Of a stretch of DNA of 64,000 bases, positions 46,013-55,689 are shown in pieces. Positions within the stretch are counted from its first letter, which is position 1. Each line of letters opens with the position of its first letter. Source of the DNA: Ahaetulla prasina (taxonomy: Eukaryota > Chordata > Lepidosauria > Squamata > Colubridae). Location of the stretch: NCBI RefSeq assembly GCF_028640845.1, contig NC_080541.1, positions 7,160,935 to 7,224,934 of the forward strand. Direction: 5' to 3'. A model generated the notes under the pieces. It saw nothing but the letters and a program-made list of their open reading frames with translations. It was not told the origin of the DNA and ran no database searches. Both the position numbers and the translations under genes were made by a program.

Positions 46013-46860
46013 GTTTAGTTGAGTTAGTTGTTGACCAAGGACATCCATTCAATTTCTCAGCTACTAAGATTGTTGGCTGAGCAGGGACAAAAATAGCCAG
46101 GGAAATGTTTGAAGTCTGGGAAATGAGCTCTTTTGTCAGTCAACAGGAGTTCTGCTTTACCACCTGTTTACCAGGTACTTAGGAGCCAGGTCGCGGGAGC
46201 ACAATGAAGCAGCAACCAATGAATTAATAGCCAGCCATCACCCCAACCAAAAGCCATACACAACCAAGCACCACATAAATATTATGCATAGAACAGCCTA
46301 GTGCACACATTTTGGAGAGAGAGCGAGAGCAAGAGAGATGGGCTCCAGCACAAGTCCGAAAGCTTGGAAAACTAAACCTCTGGTCCTGGTGACCAACTCA
46401 AATTGGATCTTGAAAATTTGAATGATTCTGTCTTGTTTTCAGGCAGAGTCTCCCTTCGGCCATCAATCCAAATATGGATTGAAACGGATTTAGAAAACCT
46501 TGAAAGAGGATTCTTAATTATTTATTATACTTCTATATTGCCGTGATTTGCAGGAACTCACAGCAGTTTACTACAATAAGAACAGTAAAAATAGAATTAA
46601 ATGGAAAAACCACAAATCAGAATCTATAAGAAAAGAAATGGATTACTTCCCAAATAGCCTGCAACTTTTTTTCTGACTTCTGAGAGGTCGTCATGATGAT
46701 TAGCAGTCAGGCCCTGGGTGGGTTGCGGGTATTGTCCAAATACAGGAACTGCAACTAGAAACATTGGCTAATAGTTTTACCTACACTTCATTTTCTTGGA
46801 AATGTGGGTCCATTCACTGAATTCATCAGGGAACATGCATCAGGCAGGCTGCTGTCCTAG

Positions 46861-46891
<31 letters not shown>

Positions 46892-48086
46892 CAATTTTTA
46901 TACCGCCCTTCTCCCGAAGGACTCAGGGCGGTGTACAGCCAAGATAAAAACAGACAGTACAAAATATACAATTTAAAATACTGATTAAAAAACTTATTAT
47001 AAAAATAGCCGGGATAGCTCAGGCAGTAGAGAAGCCTGTTATTAGAACACAGAGCCTGCAATTACTGCTGGTTCGAGCCCGGCCCAAGGTTGACTCAGCC
47101 TTCCACCCTTTATAAGGTAGGTAAAATGAGGACCCAGATTGTTGGGGGGGCAATAAGTTGACTTTGTAAAAAAAATATACAAATAGAATGAGACTATTGC
47201 CTTATACATTGTAAGCCGCCCTGAGTCTTCGGAGAAGGGCGGGGTATAAATGTAAACAAACAAAAAAAAAATGGCCATATATAACTAAAAACCCCATTAA
47301 AATTAATAATAAATTTAAAACCAATAAATAAAATTTAGATAAAATTTAGGCCAGCCCCGCGCGAATAAATAGATGAGTTTTCAATTCGCGGCGGAAGGTC
47401 CGAAGGTCAGGTATTTGGCGTAAACCCGGGGGAAGTTCGTTCCAGAGGGTGGGAGCCCCCACAGAGAAAGATCTTCCCCTGGGGGCTGCCAGCCGACATT
47501 GCTTGGCGGACGGCACCCTGAGAAGTCCCTCTCTGTGAGAGCGCACGGGTCAGTGGGAGGCATAAGGTAACAACAGGCGGTCCCGTAGGTACCCAGGCCC
47601 TAAGCCATGGAGCGCTTTAAAGGTTGTAACCAAAACCTTAAAGTGCACCCGAAAGGCCACAGGCAGCCAGTGCAGTCTGCGCAGGAGCGGTGTTACACGG
47701 GAGCTACGCGGAGCTCCCTCTATCACCCACGCAGCTGCATTCTGGACCAACTGCAGTCTCCGGGTGCACCTCAAGGGGAGCCCCATGTAGAGAGCATTAC
47801 AATAATCCAAGCGAAAGGTAACGAGCGCATGAGTGACTGTGCACAAGGCATCCCGATCAAGGAAGGGGCGCAACTGCCGAACCAGGCGAACCTGGTGGAA
47901 GGCCCTCCTGGAGACGGCCGTCAAATGATCTTCAAACGACAGCCGATCATCCAGGAGAACACCTAAGTTGCGCACCCTATCCTTTGGGGCCAGTAACACG
48001 CCTCCAACAGTCAGCCGCGGTTGCAGCTGACTGAATCGGGGTGCCGGCATCCACAGCCACTCCGTCTTGGAGGGATTAAGCTTGTT
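46861..48086 (-). mobile_element. L2-clade LINE inserted in copy B
   Basis: Minus-strand order: ...SLNPSKTEWLWMPAPRFSQL, RRAFHQVRLVRQLRPF, LRRLHWLPVAFRVHFKVLVT, then after a frameshift RAAPRGRSFSVGAPTLWNEL-like sequence and LKTHLF. The 3' hairpin is at 46,903-46,931 with an (ATTT)n tail at the left edge. It is absent from copy A, so it inserted after the duplication. It is 5'-truncated within the reverse transcriptase. Confidence 0.9.
47009..47266 (+). mobile_element. tRNA-derived SINE with an L2-type 3' tail
   Basis: The head has box A (tagctcaggcag) and box B (ggttcgagccc). The body is as in other squamate SINEs (aaggttgactcagcc). The tail (gccgccctgagtcttcggag) is homologous to the L2 3' end and keeps its hairpin (47,216-47,242). 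Target duplication aaaaatagcc / aaaaatggcc (47,001-47,010 and 47,267-47,276). It sits in the 3' UTR of the L2, opposite orientation. Confidence 0.85.
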
Positions 48087-48158
48087 TAGGTTTGATTGTC
48101 ATTTGGATTTTTGTTTTTTCAGATGCAACATTGTGCCATCTGAAAATTTGCGCCATCT

Positions 48159-48254
48159 GTTAATTTGTAGATTTGACTTAAGTAAATGTGGAAAAAAGTT
48201 GCTCCTGAATATGTGAACCGTGGTAGCATTTCTGTAACACGAACTGTGTAAAGT
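48159..48254. repeat. ~95-bp direct repeat, copy 1
   Basis: 'ttaatttgtagatttgactt' to 'acgaactgtgtaaag' recurs at 49,157-49,252 with three or four differences. This copy is followed directly by a MITE. Confidence 0.9.
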
Positions 48255-48618
48255 CCTCGACTTAGGAGCACAATTGAACTCCAAATTTTTGTTGCTAAGT
48301 GAAACATTTGTTAAGTGAATTTTGCTCCATATCACGACCTTTTGTGCGACAGTTGTTAAGTGAATCACTGCAGTTGTTGATTGTTAAGTGGATCTGGCTT
48401 CTCCATTGACTTTGCTTTTCAGAAGATCACAGAGGGTGATCACATGACCCAAGGACACTGGAACCATCATAAATATGAGTCAGTTGCCAAATTTTGATCA
48501 CGTGACCATGGGGATACTGCAACAGTCATGTGAAAAATGATCATAAGTCACTTTTTTCAGGGATGTTGTAACTTTGATCGGTCACTCAATGAACTGTTGT
48601 AAGTAGAGGACTACCTGT
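48255..48618. mobile_element. CCTCGACTTAC-type MITE
   Basis: Full length: 'tcctcgacttaggagcacaa' to 'gtaagtagaggactacctgta'. Confidence 0.8.
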
Positions 48619-50247
48619 AGTTTTCTTTAATATCACTCCTTGTAGGGTGGAATCTGTACTTCTCTAGATGCAGCTGAACATCTTTTTTCTACCAAATGTA
48701 GGGAACATTAATTAACCAGAGCTGGTTGGTTGAACTTGACCAAGCAGCTAGTCCACATTATTGAAATAGGGGAAATAGGGTTGTGCTCTTGTGATGCAAA
48801 TTCCACCTCTTTTGCATACAAGTTCTTTATTGTCATCTTTGTACAAAAGGTGGGTTAGGTTCTTCTCAACACAAGGCTGGCTGCTTTCATTGTTTGCCAT
48901 CCATCTCTTGTGTTACTAAGTCTTAATATATGAAAGTCATATAAAGAAGACAAACCTTTATTGCTTTCTAAGAGTCTAGCCATCCTGTCGTTGGAAACTC
49001 CTGAGGTTTCTTCAATGGGTAGTTGAACATTGCCTTTTCTACATGTGGCACATTATGCGTGCTCATGTTTGCTCAGTGTGGAATTTAAGAGACGGATAGA
49101 AGCATACTGCAGGTCAGGTTGGCAAATAAGTGAATGAAATATATATCCCATTTGATTAATTTGTAGATTTGACTTAAGTAAATGTGGAAAAAAGTTGCTC
49201 CTGATTATGTGAACCATGGTACCATTTCTGTAACACGAACTGTGTAAAGATTTTAGTCTAAAAATTACTGTCTGAAATGGCTTGTACGTTGTCAATACAT
49301 TTTAGGTGGAGAGGAAGTAGAGTAGGTGAACCAAATTGCATTATATGTTCACTCTCTTAGATATACCCAAGATCCATTCAGTAATTTACAGCACCAAAGT
49401 ATGGAAACTTAACCATCAGGATAGTAAGAAAGCTGATAAACTTGGTTTCTAGGTATTCAATAAAATAGCTTAGATCTAATATGGAAAAGAGTGATTTTAC
49501 GGATTGATGGTCGGGCATAAGGGAGGCATAATCTCCAAATACTTTGCTTTGAAAATAAGAAATATGTAAGAGTGGTAGAGAACAGTGTTATAGCAGAGGC
49601 TGTTTTGGAAGGAAAGAGCAGGAAAACCAGTCTTGTGCATAAAAAATGTGTGGTCATTTCTCATGATTTGATGCTTTAGTTCAAAGGGAATAAAGTCCTT
49701 TTAACTTAGTCTGAGTTCTTTTTAGGGCTTAGACACATTCCACGTCTCAATAGGAAACTCTAACCAGAAGAAAGGCAAGCCTGGGGAACTACAGTTTGAA
49801 GCACCTTCAAAACTCTTGGGTGTGGCCCTTAGAAGCTTCCAGAAATTGTTAATTGAATCTTTAAACGTAGCAGAGAAAATGCATTTAACATATGGATGGG
49901 GAAAAGAGTTTAACTATGCTGAATTTTAAATTCAGTTGTAAATGAAATCAAATTTTGGGTTGTTTTTTTCCCCCTGGCTATGCTTACTGCTTTTGGGATT
50001 GTGGTTCTCACACTAAGTTCTTACGGTGTTAGCTTGGAAAAGGTTAGTTTAGGTTTCAATGTTAACCTACTAATAAACTGGTATTTAAAAGATGTAACAA
50101 TTACTGTCAGTATCATTAGGTATAAAGTCTTGATTTCTTTTAAACCATTTTTTCCTTTGGTGGGAGAAATCCTAACTTCAAATAACTAGCATAGAAATGG
50201 GAACAAATATTCTTGAGAAAGATAACCTTTGCCAAAAATAAATAAAT

Positions 50248-50251
<4 letters not shown>
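48619..50251. other. Intron-like DNA
   Basis: Contains the second ~95-bp direct repeat at 49,157-49,252. No gene or transposon recognised elsewhere. Confidence 0.5.
49157..49252. repeat. ~95-bp direct repeat, copy 2
   Basis: Partner of 48,159-48,254 at an offset of ~998 bp; the downstream flank differs. Confidence 0.9.

Positions 50252-50286
<35 letters not shown>
50252..50286. repeat. (CA)n microsatellite
   Basis: About 17 CA units. Confidence 0.95.
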
Positions 50287-50287
<1 letters not shown>

Positions 50288-50317
50288 CATTATTATTGCT
50301 GTTGTTGTTGTTGTTTA

Positions 50318-50350
50318 AATTTCTATACCGCCCTTCTCCGAAGACTCAGG
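50318..50350 (-). mobile_element. L2/SINE tail stub
   Basis: 'ttctataccgcccttctccg' is the 3'-terminal hairpin arm; the second arm is lost after 'gactcagg'. Confidence 0.65.
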
Positions 50351-50461
50351 TGAGTGCTCTTGCACTGATAAGAATGTTTATTGTTACAGTTGATGTAGTG
50401 GTAGTATGTTAACTTCAAGAAGGTGCAAAAATACATTTAGAGTGCCAGATTGCTTTACTTT

Positions 50462-50692
50462 TTTTATTTTTATTTTTATTGAAAGAGTTTTAAAAAACAA
50501 AAACATTTTTCCCCCTTTTTTCCCCCTCCCTCCCCAAAAAAAAACAACAAAAAAAACCCCTCCCCCCCCCCCCCCCGCTTCCTGGGTCAATCACAAGGTA
50601 TTGTTATACATAAACCAAGCAAAGAATAAAATTTTCCCTTCCAATCCAAATAACCACAGCCAAAGCTTTTCATCTCCCAACCCCCTCCCTGC
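50462..50692 (-). mobile_element. L1 3' end
   Basis: 'ttttattgaaagagtttta' then a C-rich tract with a run of ~16 C (near 50,563-50,578) and 'caatcacaaggtattgttat', like the L1 ends at 1,735 and 5,590. Confidence 0.7.
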
Positions 50693-50774
50693 TTTACTTT
50701 TCATTTTTATACAAAATCTTTTTGTACTTTCCATTTTCAGTACTTGTACATTATTCATTTGAAAACTTTTAAAG

Positions 50775-51250
50775 TAGAATAGAAATAGAATAGAACAGAA
50801 AATTTTATTGTCACTTTAAATATACATTAATCAGCATACATTAAAATGCAATTTAATTCAGCTCTCAAACAATAACCATTATGCATATACCCACATACCC
50901 ACACACATATATATGATACAGAGAAACATCACAATCTAGTTTGAATGGCGAAGAAAAAGAATCCTGCAAGTTCACCTGACGGATGGCATAGGGAATAAAA
51001 CTTTTATAGAACCTGGTAGTCCTAGAAATACGTCGAAACCGCCTCCCAGAGGGGAGCAACAGAAACAGACCATGAAGTGGGTGTGTGGGCTCTCTAACAA
51101 TGCTTTGAGCTCTTAAGCACAGAGCACTTATAAGCAGCATCCTGAATAATGGGAAGTGAGCTTCCTATAATCTTCTCAGCTCTCCTCACCACTCTCTGTA
51201 TGGACTTTCTATCTGAGGCACTGCTGCCGCCAAACCAAATGGGGATGTTT
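50775..51250 (-). mobile_element. LINE 3' part (same family as 1-452)
   Basis: Left end 'attttattgtcactttaaat' is the 3' tail. The minus strand encodes a frameshifted LLPSGRRFRRISRTTRFYKS and upstream RT remnants. It shares 'actttctatctgaggcactg' in inverse with the element at 1-452. Confidence 0.75.
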
Positions 51251-51356
51251 TACAGAGGGGCCTCATGCCTCTGTAAAAAGACACTGGTTCACTAAGGATA
51301 ACGTTTGAAGAGACCAAATCAGATTGTTAGTTAGTACATTCTTTGTAGGTTTGGGC

Positions 51357-51361
<5 letters not shown>

Positions 51362-51392
<31 letters not shown>
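51362..51392. repeat. (GT)n microsatellite
   Basis: About 15 GT units. Confidence 0.95.
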
Positions 51393-51394
<2 letters not shown>

Positions 51395-51401
51395 ATGTAT
51401 A

Positions 51402-51500
51402 GGCAGCCCTTGTTTAGTGACTATTTCATTTAGCGACTGTTCACAGTTATGATGGTAATGAAAAGTAGCTTTGCAACCTTTCTTCATATTTATGACCTTT
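51402..51500. mobile_element. CCTCGACTTAC-type MITE fragment
   Basis: 'ggcagcccttgtttagtgac...cagttatgatggtaatgaaaag' matches the left part of the family (reverse form). Confidence 0.5.
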
Positions 51501-51660
51501 GCAAGCTTGTAAAGTCAAGGAAAGTTGAAATAAGATAGTAAGAACAATCATACTTTTACTTAATGATCTAGCTGCTAATCCCAACTGTGGCTGATAAAGC
51601 TTACCTCTATACTGAATTGTGTCAAAGAAAATTCCTGATCATTTCCAATTATTATTACAG

Positions 51661-51723
51661 ATTAAAAGAACCATCTGTTTATTGGAACAGGCCTCCTGCT
51701 GAGAGCCAGAACATCTTTTCAAA
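51661..51723 (+). other. Candidate 63-nt coding exon
   Basis: A good acceptor (ccaattattattacag) and donor (tcaaa|gtaggt) bracket 63 nt, a multiple of three. With one leading base the frame is open throughout: LKEPSVYWNRPPAESQNIFS; intron phases are equal on both sides. It lies outside recognised repeats. It could be a cassette exon of the gene starting at the CpG island ~34 kb upstream. I do not recognise the protein. Confidence 0.4.
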
Positions 51724-52230
51724 GTAGGTATTCTGTTTTTGTTTTTCCTGCTTGCTGGCATGTAAACGTGGATAGGTTATATTGTATAAACTAGCAGACA
51801 TTTGAGTAAGGTTTGGGTAACAGTAAGAACTTTCAGGGCCCTTACTCAATTGCATGCTGCACTGTAAGTTTTCTGCAGTGGTAACTTGGGTAATTCCCCT
51901 GTACTAACATTCCTTGATGAACATCTTAATAATTTTAGATATTACAGACTTATAGCTATTGGAAGGTATTTCTCAAGGCTTGAGCTTCTCATGCGTGGAG
52001 AATGCCTAGTTTCAGCTGCATTTTTGAATTTCCTCTCGCATCAGCATCAGAGGATCAGTATAGCTGTAGAAAACGTAGGATATTTTTTAAAAGTTTATTT
52101 GAGGAACCCCACCTGCCCATCCCATTAGGTCTGTCAGGAAGAGCATGCCGTGGGGGTCTCGCCAACAAAAGAATGCCGCTTACAGGAACCAGCAGGAGAG
52201 TCTTCTGTGTCGCAGAATATCATTCCCCTT
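51724..52230. other. Intron-like DNA
   Basis: An 80-codon frame at 51,886 has no recognisable features and is probably chance. Confidence 0.5.
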
Positions 52231-52577
52231 AAGACAGTGGTGAAATCTGAACCTTTTTTTTACTTTTAAAAGCATTTCAGCTGAACAGGTTGTAAAAAAT
52301 GCTTTTGAAAGTAAAAAAAAAGGCTCTGACGATTGCGTGGCTCAGCTGTGATCTTCAGAGGCTTTTTTTAAACCTTTTAAAAGCATTTTTTACAACCTAT
52401 TCCTACCATTTGGGCAGGAAAAGCGAGCGAGCCGGAAAGAAGCGGCAAGCAGCAGACCGGGCAAGTGGGTGGGCATAGGCGCGGGCGGGGGGAGTGATTT
52501 TGTTACCGGTTCTCCAAATCACCCGCCACCATCTCTACCGGATCGGCCAATTCGGTCCGAGCTGGGAGTATTACACC
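52231..52577. mobile_element. MITE with hairpin arms ('accggtt' family)
   Basis: Starts 'ggtgaaatctgaacc', contains the 'cttttaaaagcattttttacaacc' arms in both orientations, then 'ttaccggttctcc', and ends 'tattacacccctgc'. Related to 27,771-28,273. Confidence 0.65.
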
Positions 52578-53130
52578 CCTGCCTTAAGATCAGATTGGCC
52601 CCAACCTTGCTGGATTTCCAGAAGGGCCTGTGGGTGGCTTTGCCTTGTGCCCTGGGGATCTGGGAATGTGGGTGTGGTAGGGAAACTGATTGCACCTTCC
52701 TGTGGATTATGTTTTGCTTTTTATTATTTTTGGTTATGTTTTTGATTATTTTGTCCTATATTTTGATGTTTTTTTTAACTGGGTACAGTTAAATGGTGAC
52801 AGTTAGGATAAACCTGTAGCTTTTCCAGTGTTATCGACTACTCAGACTAGGGCTCTCTGTGTCTAAAGCCTAGCATCTCTTTCACCTTGTACTCTTGTTC
52901 CCTGTTTACCAGTTTGGGAGGTGTGGAGGACACTTGTGAACACAGAATGTGTGTGTGTGTGTGTGTGTGCGCGCGCCTCTTCTCCATAGTGGTGGAGACA
53001 GCAGCCAGGCATGAGTTGTACTCATCCATTCAGATTGTAGGACTGAGTCTGTCATAGTTGTTAAGTCCTGCCCTTGTTGCTAGGGGCTTCAAACAAGAAG
53101 CTGCATCTCAGGTAAGACCAACACCAACTT
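52578..53130. other. Intron-like DNA with (GT)n
   Basis: Has (GT)n/(GC)n at 52,949-52,976. No gene recognised. Confidence 0.5.
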
Positions 53131-53400
53131 TTATAAGCAAAAGTCTGATGGAATACAAAATGAAATCGATGTTGTCAATTGCAAACGAAATGCTGCTGGG
53201 TTTATTTGCTTAGTCACCGGGAAAGAGCCAATAAATTTAGAGTCTAGTTTCTTGGAAGATCTCGTGGAAGTTAGAAATTTGGTAGAAAACCACACATCAT
53301 CCCCTTCTGCAATTTTGGCTCTCATCTGCATGCATCTAGTACTTTTTTTGGATGCAACCTTTGCTAGTTCAAGATGTTTCTTTCAGATGTGTTCGGTTGC
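53131..53400 (-). pseudogene. Ty3/gypsy integrase C-terminal remnant
   Basis: Minus strand: DVWFSTKFLTSTRSSKKLDS, then KFIGSFPVTKQINPAAFRLQ. This fits the integrase C-terminal (GPY/F-type) module of Ty3/gypsy and retroviral-like elements (xVWLSTxxLxxxxxSxKLxxxFIGPFxVxxxINPxAxRLxLP). The flanks are broken and no LTR is seen, so it is an old fragment. Confidence 0.65.
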
Positions 53401-53563
53401 CTGCCTATGGTGCAGGAAAGCATTTTCGTGCCTGGTTGTTGTTGATAAGATTTGTGGATGAAACCTATAAGTTGCTTGGAATGGGGACATAACAAGAGAG
53501 GAATTGTGAAAGAAATCAGCAAGCCCAATTGTCTTATTGGTAAAAAAAAACACTTAAATATTG

Positions 53564-53705
53564 CTGTGATAGTTAACTATCACAGTTAACTAACATTTAA
53601 CTATTAAATTAATAGTTAAATATTTAGTTAACATTTATTTATTTAGTTAAATAACTATTTAGTTAACATAGTTAACTAACAATTAACTATCATAGTTAAC
53701 TAACA
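53564..53705. repeat. GTTAAC-rich palindromic patch
   Basis: Six GTTAAC sites in ~140 bp plus many shortened variants (agttaa, aactat). 53,564-53,585 is a perfect 22-bp palindrome centred on a GTTAAC. The patch is AT-rich and could form several alternative cruciforms. Confidence 0.9.
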
Positions 53706-53941
53706 TTGGCCTTTTAGACGATGGGAGAAAGACAAATGAATTTTAATACTTAATAAGTGTAAGAGGGTTAATAAGTTCCAAAATTTGGAAGTGAATTGAT
53801 GAGCAAGCACTTTGCCTTACTTGAGTTCAGCTGAGGTTGTTTTAATTTAGCCAGACTCCAGAAACCAGCAGATTTCAGTGGATTCTCCAGCTGGGTAGTA
53901 TCAAAGAGAGCCAGTTTAGTCTAGTGCTGGATAGTGTATGC

Positions 53942-54415
53942 CAGTGGTTTTCAATCTTTATAGTGCTGCGACCCCTTTAATACAATTCCCCACGATGTGG
54001 CGACCCCAACCATAAAATTATTTTTGTTTTGAAGTTATCGTGCCTGAAGCCGTATTGGCTAGCGATCTGAACTGCTTGCGATTGCCTTGAGGACAGAGGC
54101 ATTAAAGCGGAGACTCCTCCGCTATTAAGTTTATCGCGCCTGAAGCCAGATTAGGCTAGCGATTGGGAGTGATTGCAGCTGGTTTGAGAGGGAGACATCA
54201 GAGCAAAGATTTCTCTCTTTTTTAATTGATCGCGCCTGAAGCCGAATTCGGCTAGCGATTTGAAGAGCCTGCAGCTGGTTTGTGGAGTCAACCACTGGAG
54301 CGCGATTCTTCGACTCACAAGTATACTTCCCATATTTCCGATGGTCTTAGGCGACCCCTGGCAAATCGTCATTCGACCCCCAACGGGGTCCCGACCCACA
54401 GGTTGAGAACCGCTG
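53942..54415. mobile_element. hAT element resembling SPIN / rodent URR1
   Basis: Ends cagtggttttcaatct / aggttgagaaccgctg with subterminal 'gctgcgacccctttaataca', 'aaccataaaattattttt', 'ccgatggtcttaggcgaccc' and 'gggtcccgacccaca', as in the mammalian hAT-Charlie URR1/SPIN group recalled from general knowledge. The centre is three tandem 96-bp units beginning at 54,037, 54,133 and 54,229 (atcgygcctgaagcc). No transposase; the target repeat is not clear. Confidence 0.7.
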
Positions 54416-54651
54416 GTGATATCAGATGGAAATAATCTGATTTCTAGTCCTGCCTTAAACATGGAAGCCAGCTGGGAGATTTGGGACCAATCACCTTCAC
54501 ACTGAAAAAGATGGTGGCAAATCATTTATGAAATTGTTAAGGTAAAGCATCTTTCATTGGCTGAAGTGGACTTTCAGAAGTATATTGTATTAAGTCTGAA
54601 GGCGACAATTTGTGGTATTTCTTAATGTATTTACTAGAATGAACTCTAGAT

Positions 54652-54820
54652 CAGGGATTCCCAATCCCCGATCTGTGGGGTCTGCAGCATGCCAACAGCA
54701 ACTGGGCCAAAGCCCCATCTACAGTATGGAGGCAGCATGTAAAACCACACCCCTTTGGTCCACGGAAAAACCTCTGTCCACGGAACCGGTCCCTGGTGCC
54801 CAAAAGATTGAGGGTCGCGG
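54652..54820. mobile_element. hAT-type MITE ('ggtccctggtgccc' family)
   Basis: Target duplication ctctagat (54,644-54,651) / gtctagat (54,821-54,828). Confidence 0.8.
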
Positions 54821-54828
54821 GTCTAGAT

Positions 54829-55526
54829 CATTTCTTTTGGATTGGTTTTCTAAGAAAAGTTACTCTGCGAATTTTGCACTTGGCTGCTAAAGTGACACCA
54901 GATGAGGAACTGTATAAAAAGTGATTTGGAGTGTGGTTTTACTCTGGTGCATTCTTGTTTTTGTGTGTGTGAGGGAGGGGCTTCCTTTCATTTTTGATAA
55001 ATTGTGGGTTTGGGACTCAGCTCTTACTGTAAAGTGATGAAATATGGCCAGATTCAATTTATGGCAGCTTGCTGACCCACCCAAAAAGCAGTTGTGACTC
55101 ATTGGCTTGTCATTTTCTGCAATTTGAGAACTGCTGAATTATATTGTCAATTTATGAGAAAGTCAGAAAATAATGAGCCAGAAATTTAATTTCCATTGAA
55201 AAATCGATATTTTCTTTTTGGTCTCTGTCATTTGTATTTAATCCTGCTTGTAGAAATTTGTTTCATTTGAGATTATTGTTGAAAATCCTGCAAAACAAGT
55301 CAGGAAGAGTTTTAGCAATGTGCTTTATTGGTTTTCTTCGTGTTCTCACACACGAGTCATCAGCCAGCACTTTACTTTGGATAAATAACTTGTAGAGTGC
55401 AGTATAGCATTCCCTTTGATCAAGCTTAGTGACAGAAGTTCCACTATGGATTCTATTCATGGCTGCTCTGGTAAAATGCAAAAAAGCAAAAAACAAAAAA
55501 CAGCATGGTAAGTATTTTAAAACAGG
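54829..55526. other. Intron-like DNA
   Basis: No gene or clear repeat. Confidence 0.5.
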
Positions 55527-55668
55527 GTTCAACCTTTGGTCCATGGACCAGCATTGGGCAGCGGCATGCCAGAAACTGGGCTGCGCAAACAAGCGAAGCC
55601 CCATCCGCAGGAGGCAAGCAGCACACAGAACCACGCCCCCTCTGGTTCACGGAAAAACCTTTCTATCA
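55527..55668. mobile_element. hAT-type MITE, right end truncated
   Basis: 'cagggttcaacctttggtcc' to 'ttcacggaaaaacc', same family as 35,872-36,060; the last ~40 bp are lost. Confidence 0.75.
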
Positions 55669-55689
55669 ACATGTCAACATATCAACATG

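Larger units (their letters stand above)
42539..46860. repeat. Direct duplication 2, copy B
   Basis: Second copy of 32,576-37,255; the remainder resumes at 48,090-48,186 after the L2 insertion. It contains copies of the same nested elements. It lacks the ~250 bp at A 36,503-36,750, and it runs on past the point where copy A meets the L1, so B keeps the uninterrupted right flank. Confidence 0.95.

Noticed and set aside
47009..47085. Functional tRNA gene
   Set aside because: The box A and box B region is the head of a SINE with the usual squamate body and an L2-type tail, with a target-site duplication.
51886..52128. 80-codon ORF just after the candidate exon
   Set aside because: No splice-site support, no recognisable motif, and the length is not unusual by chance.
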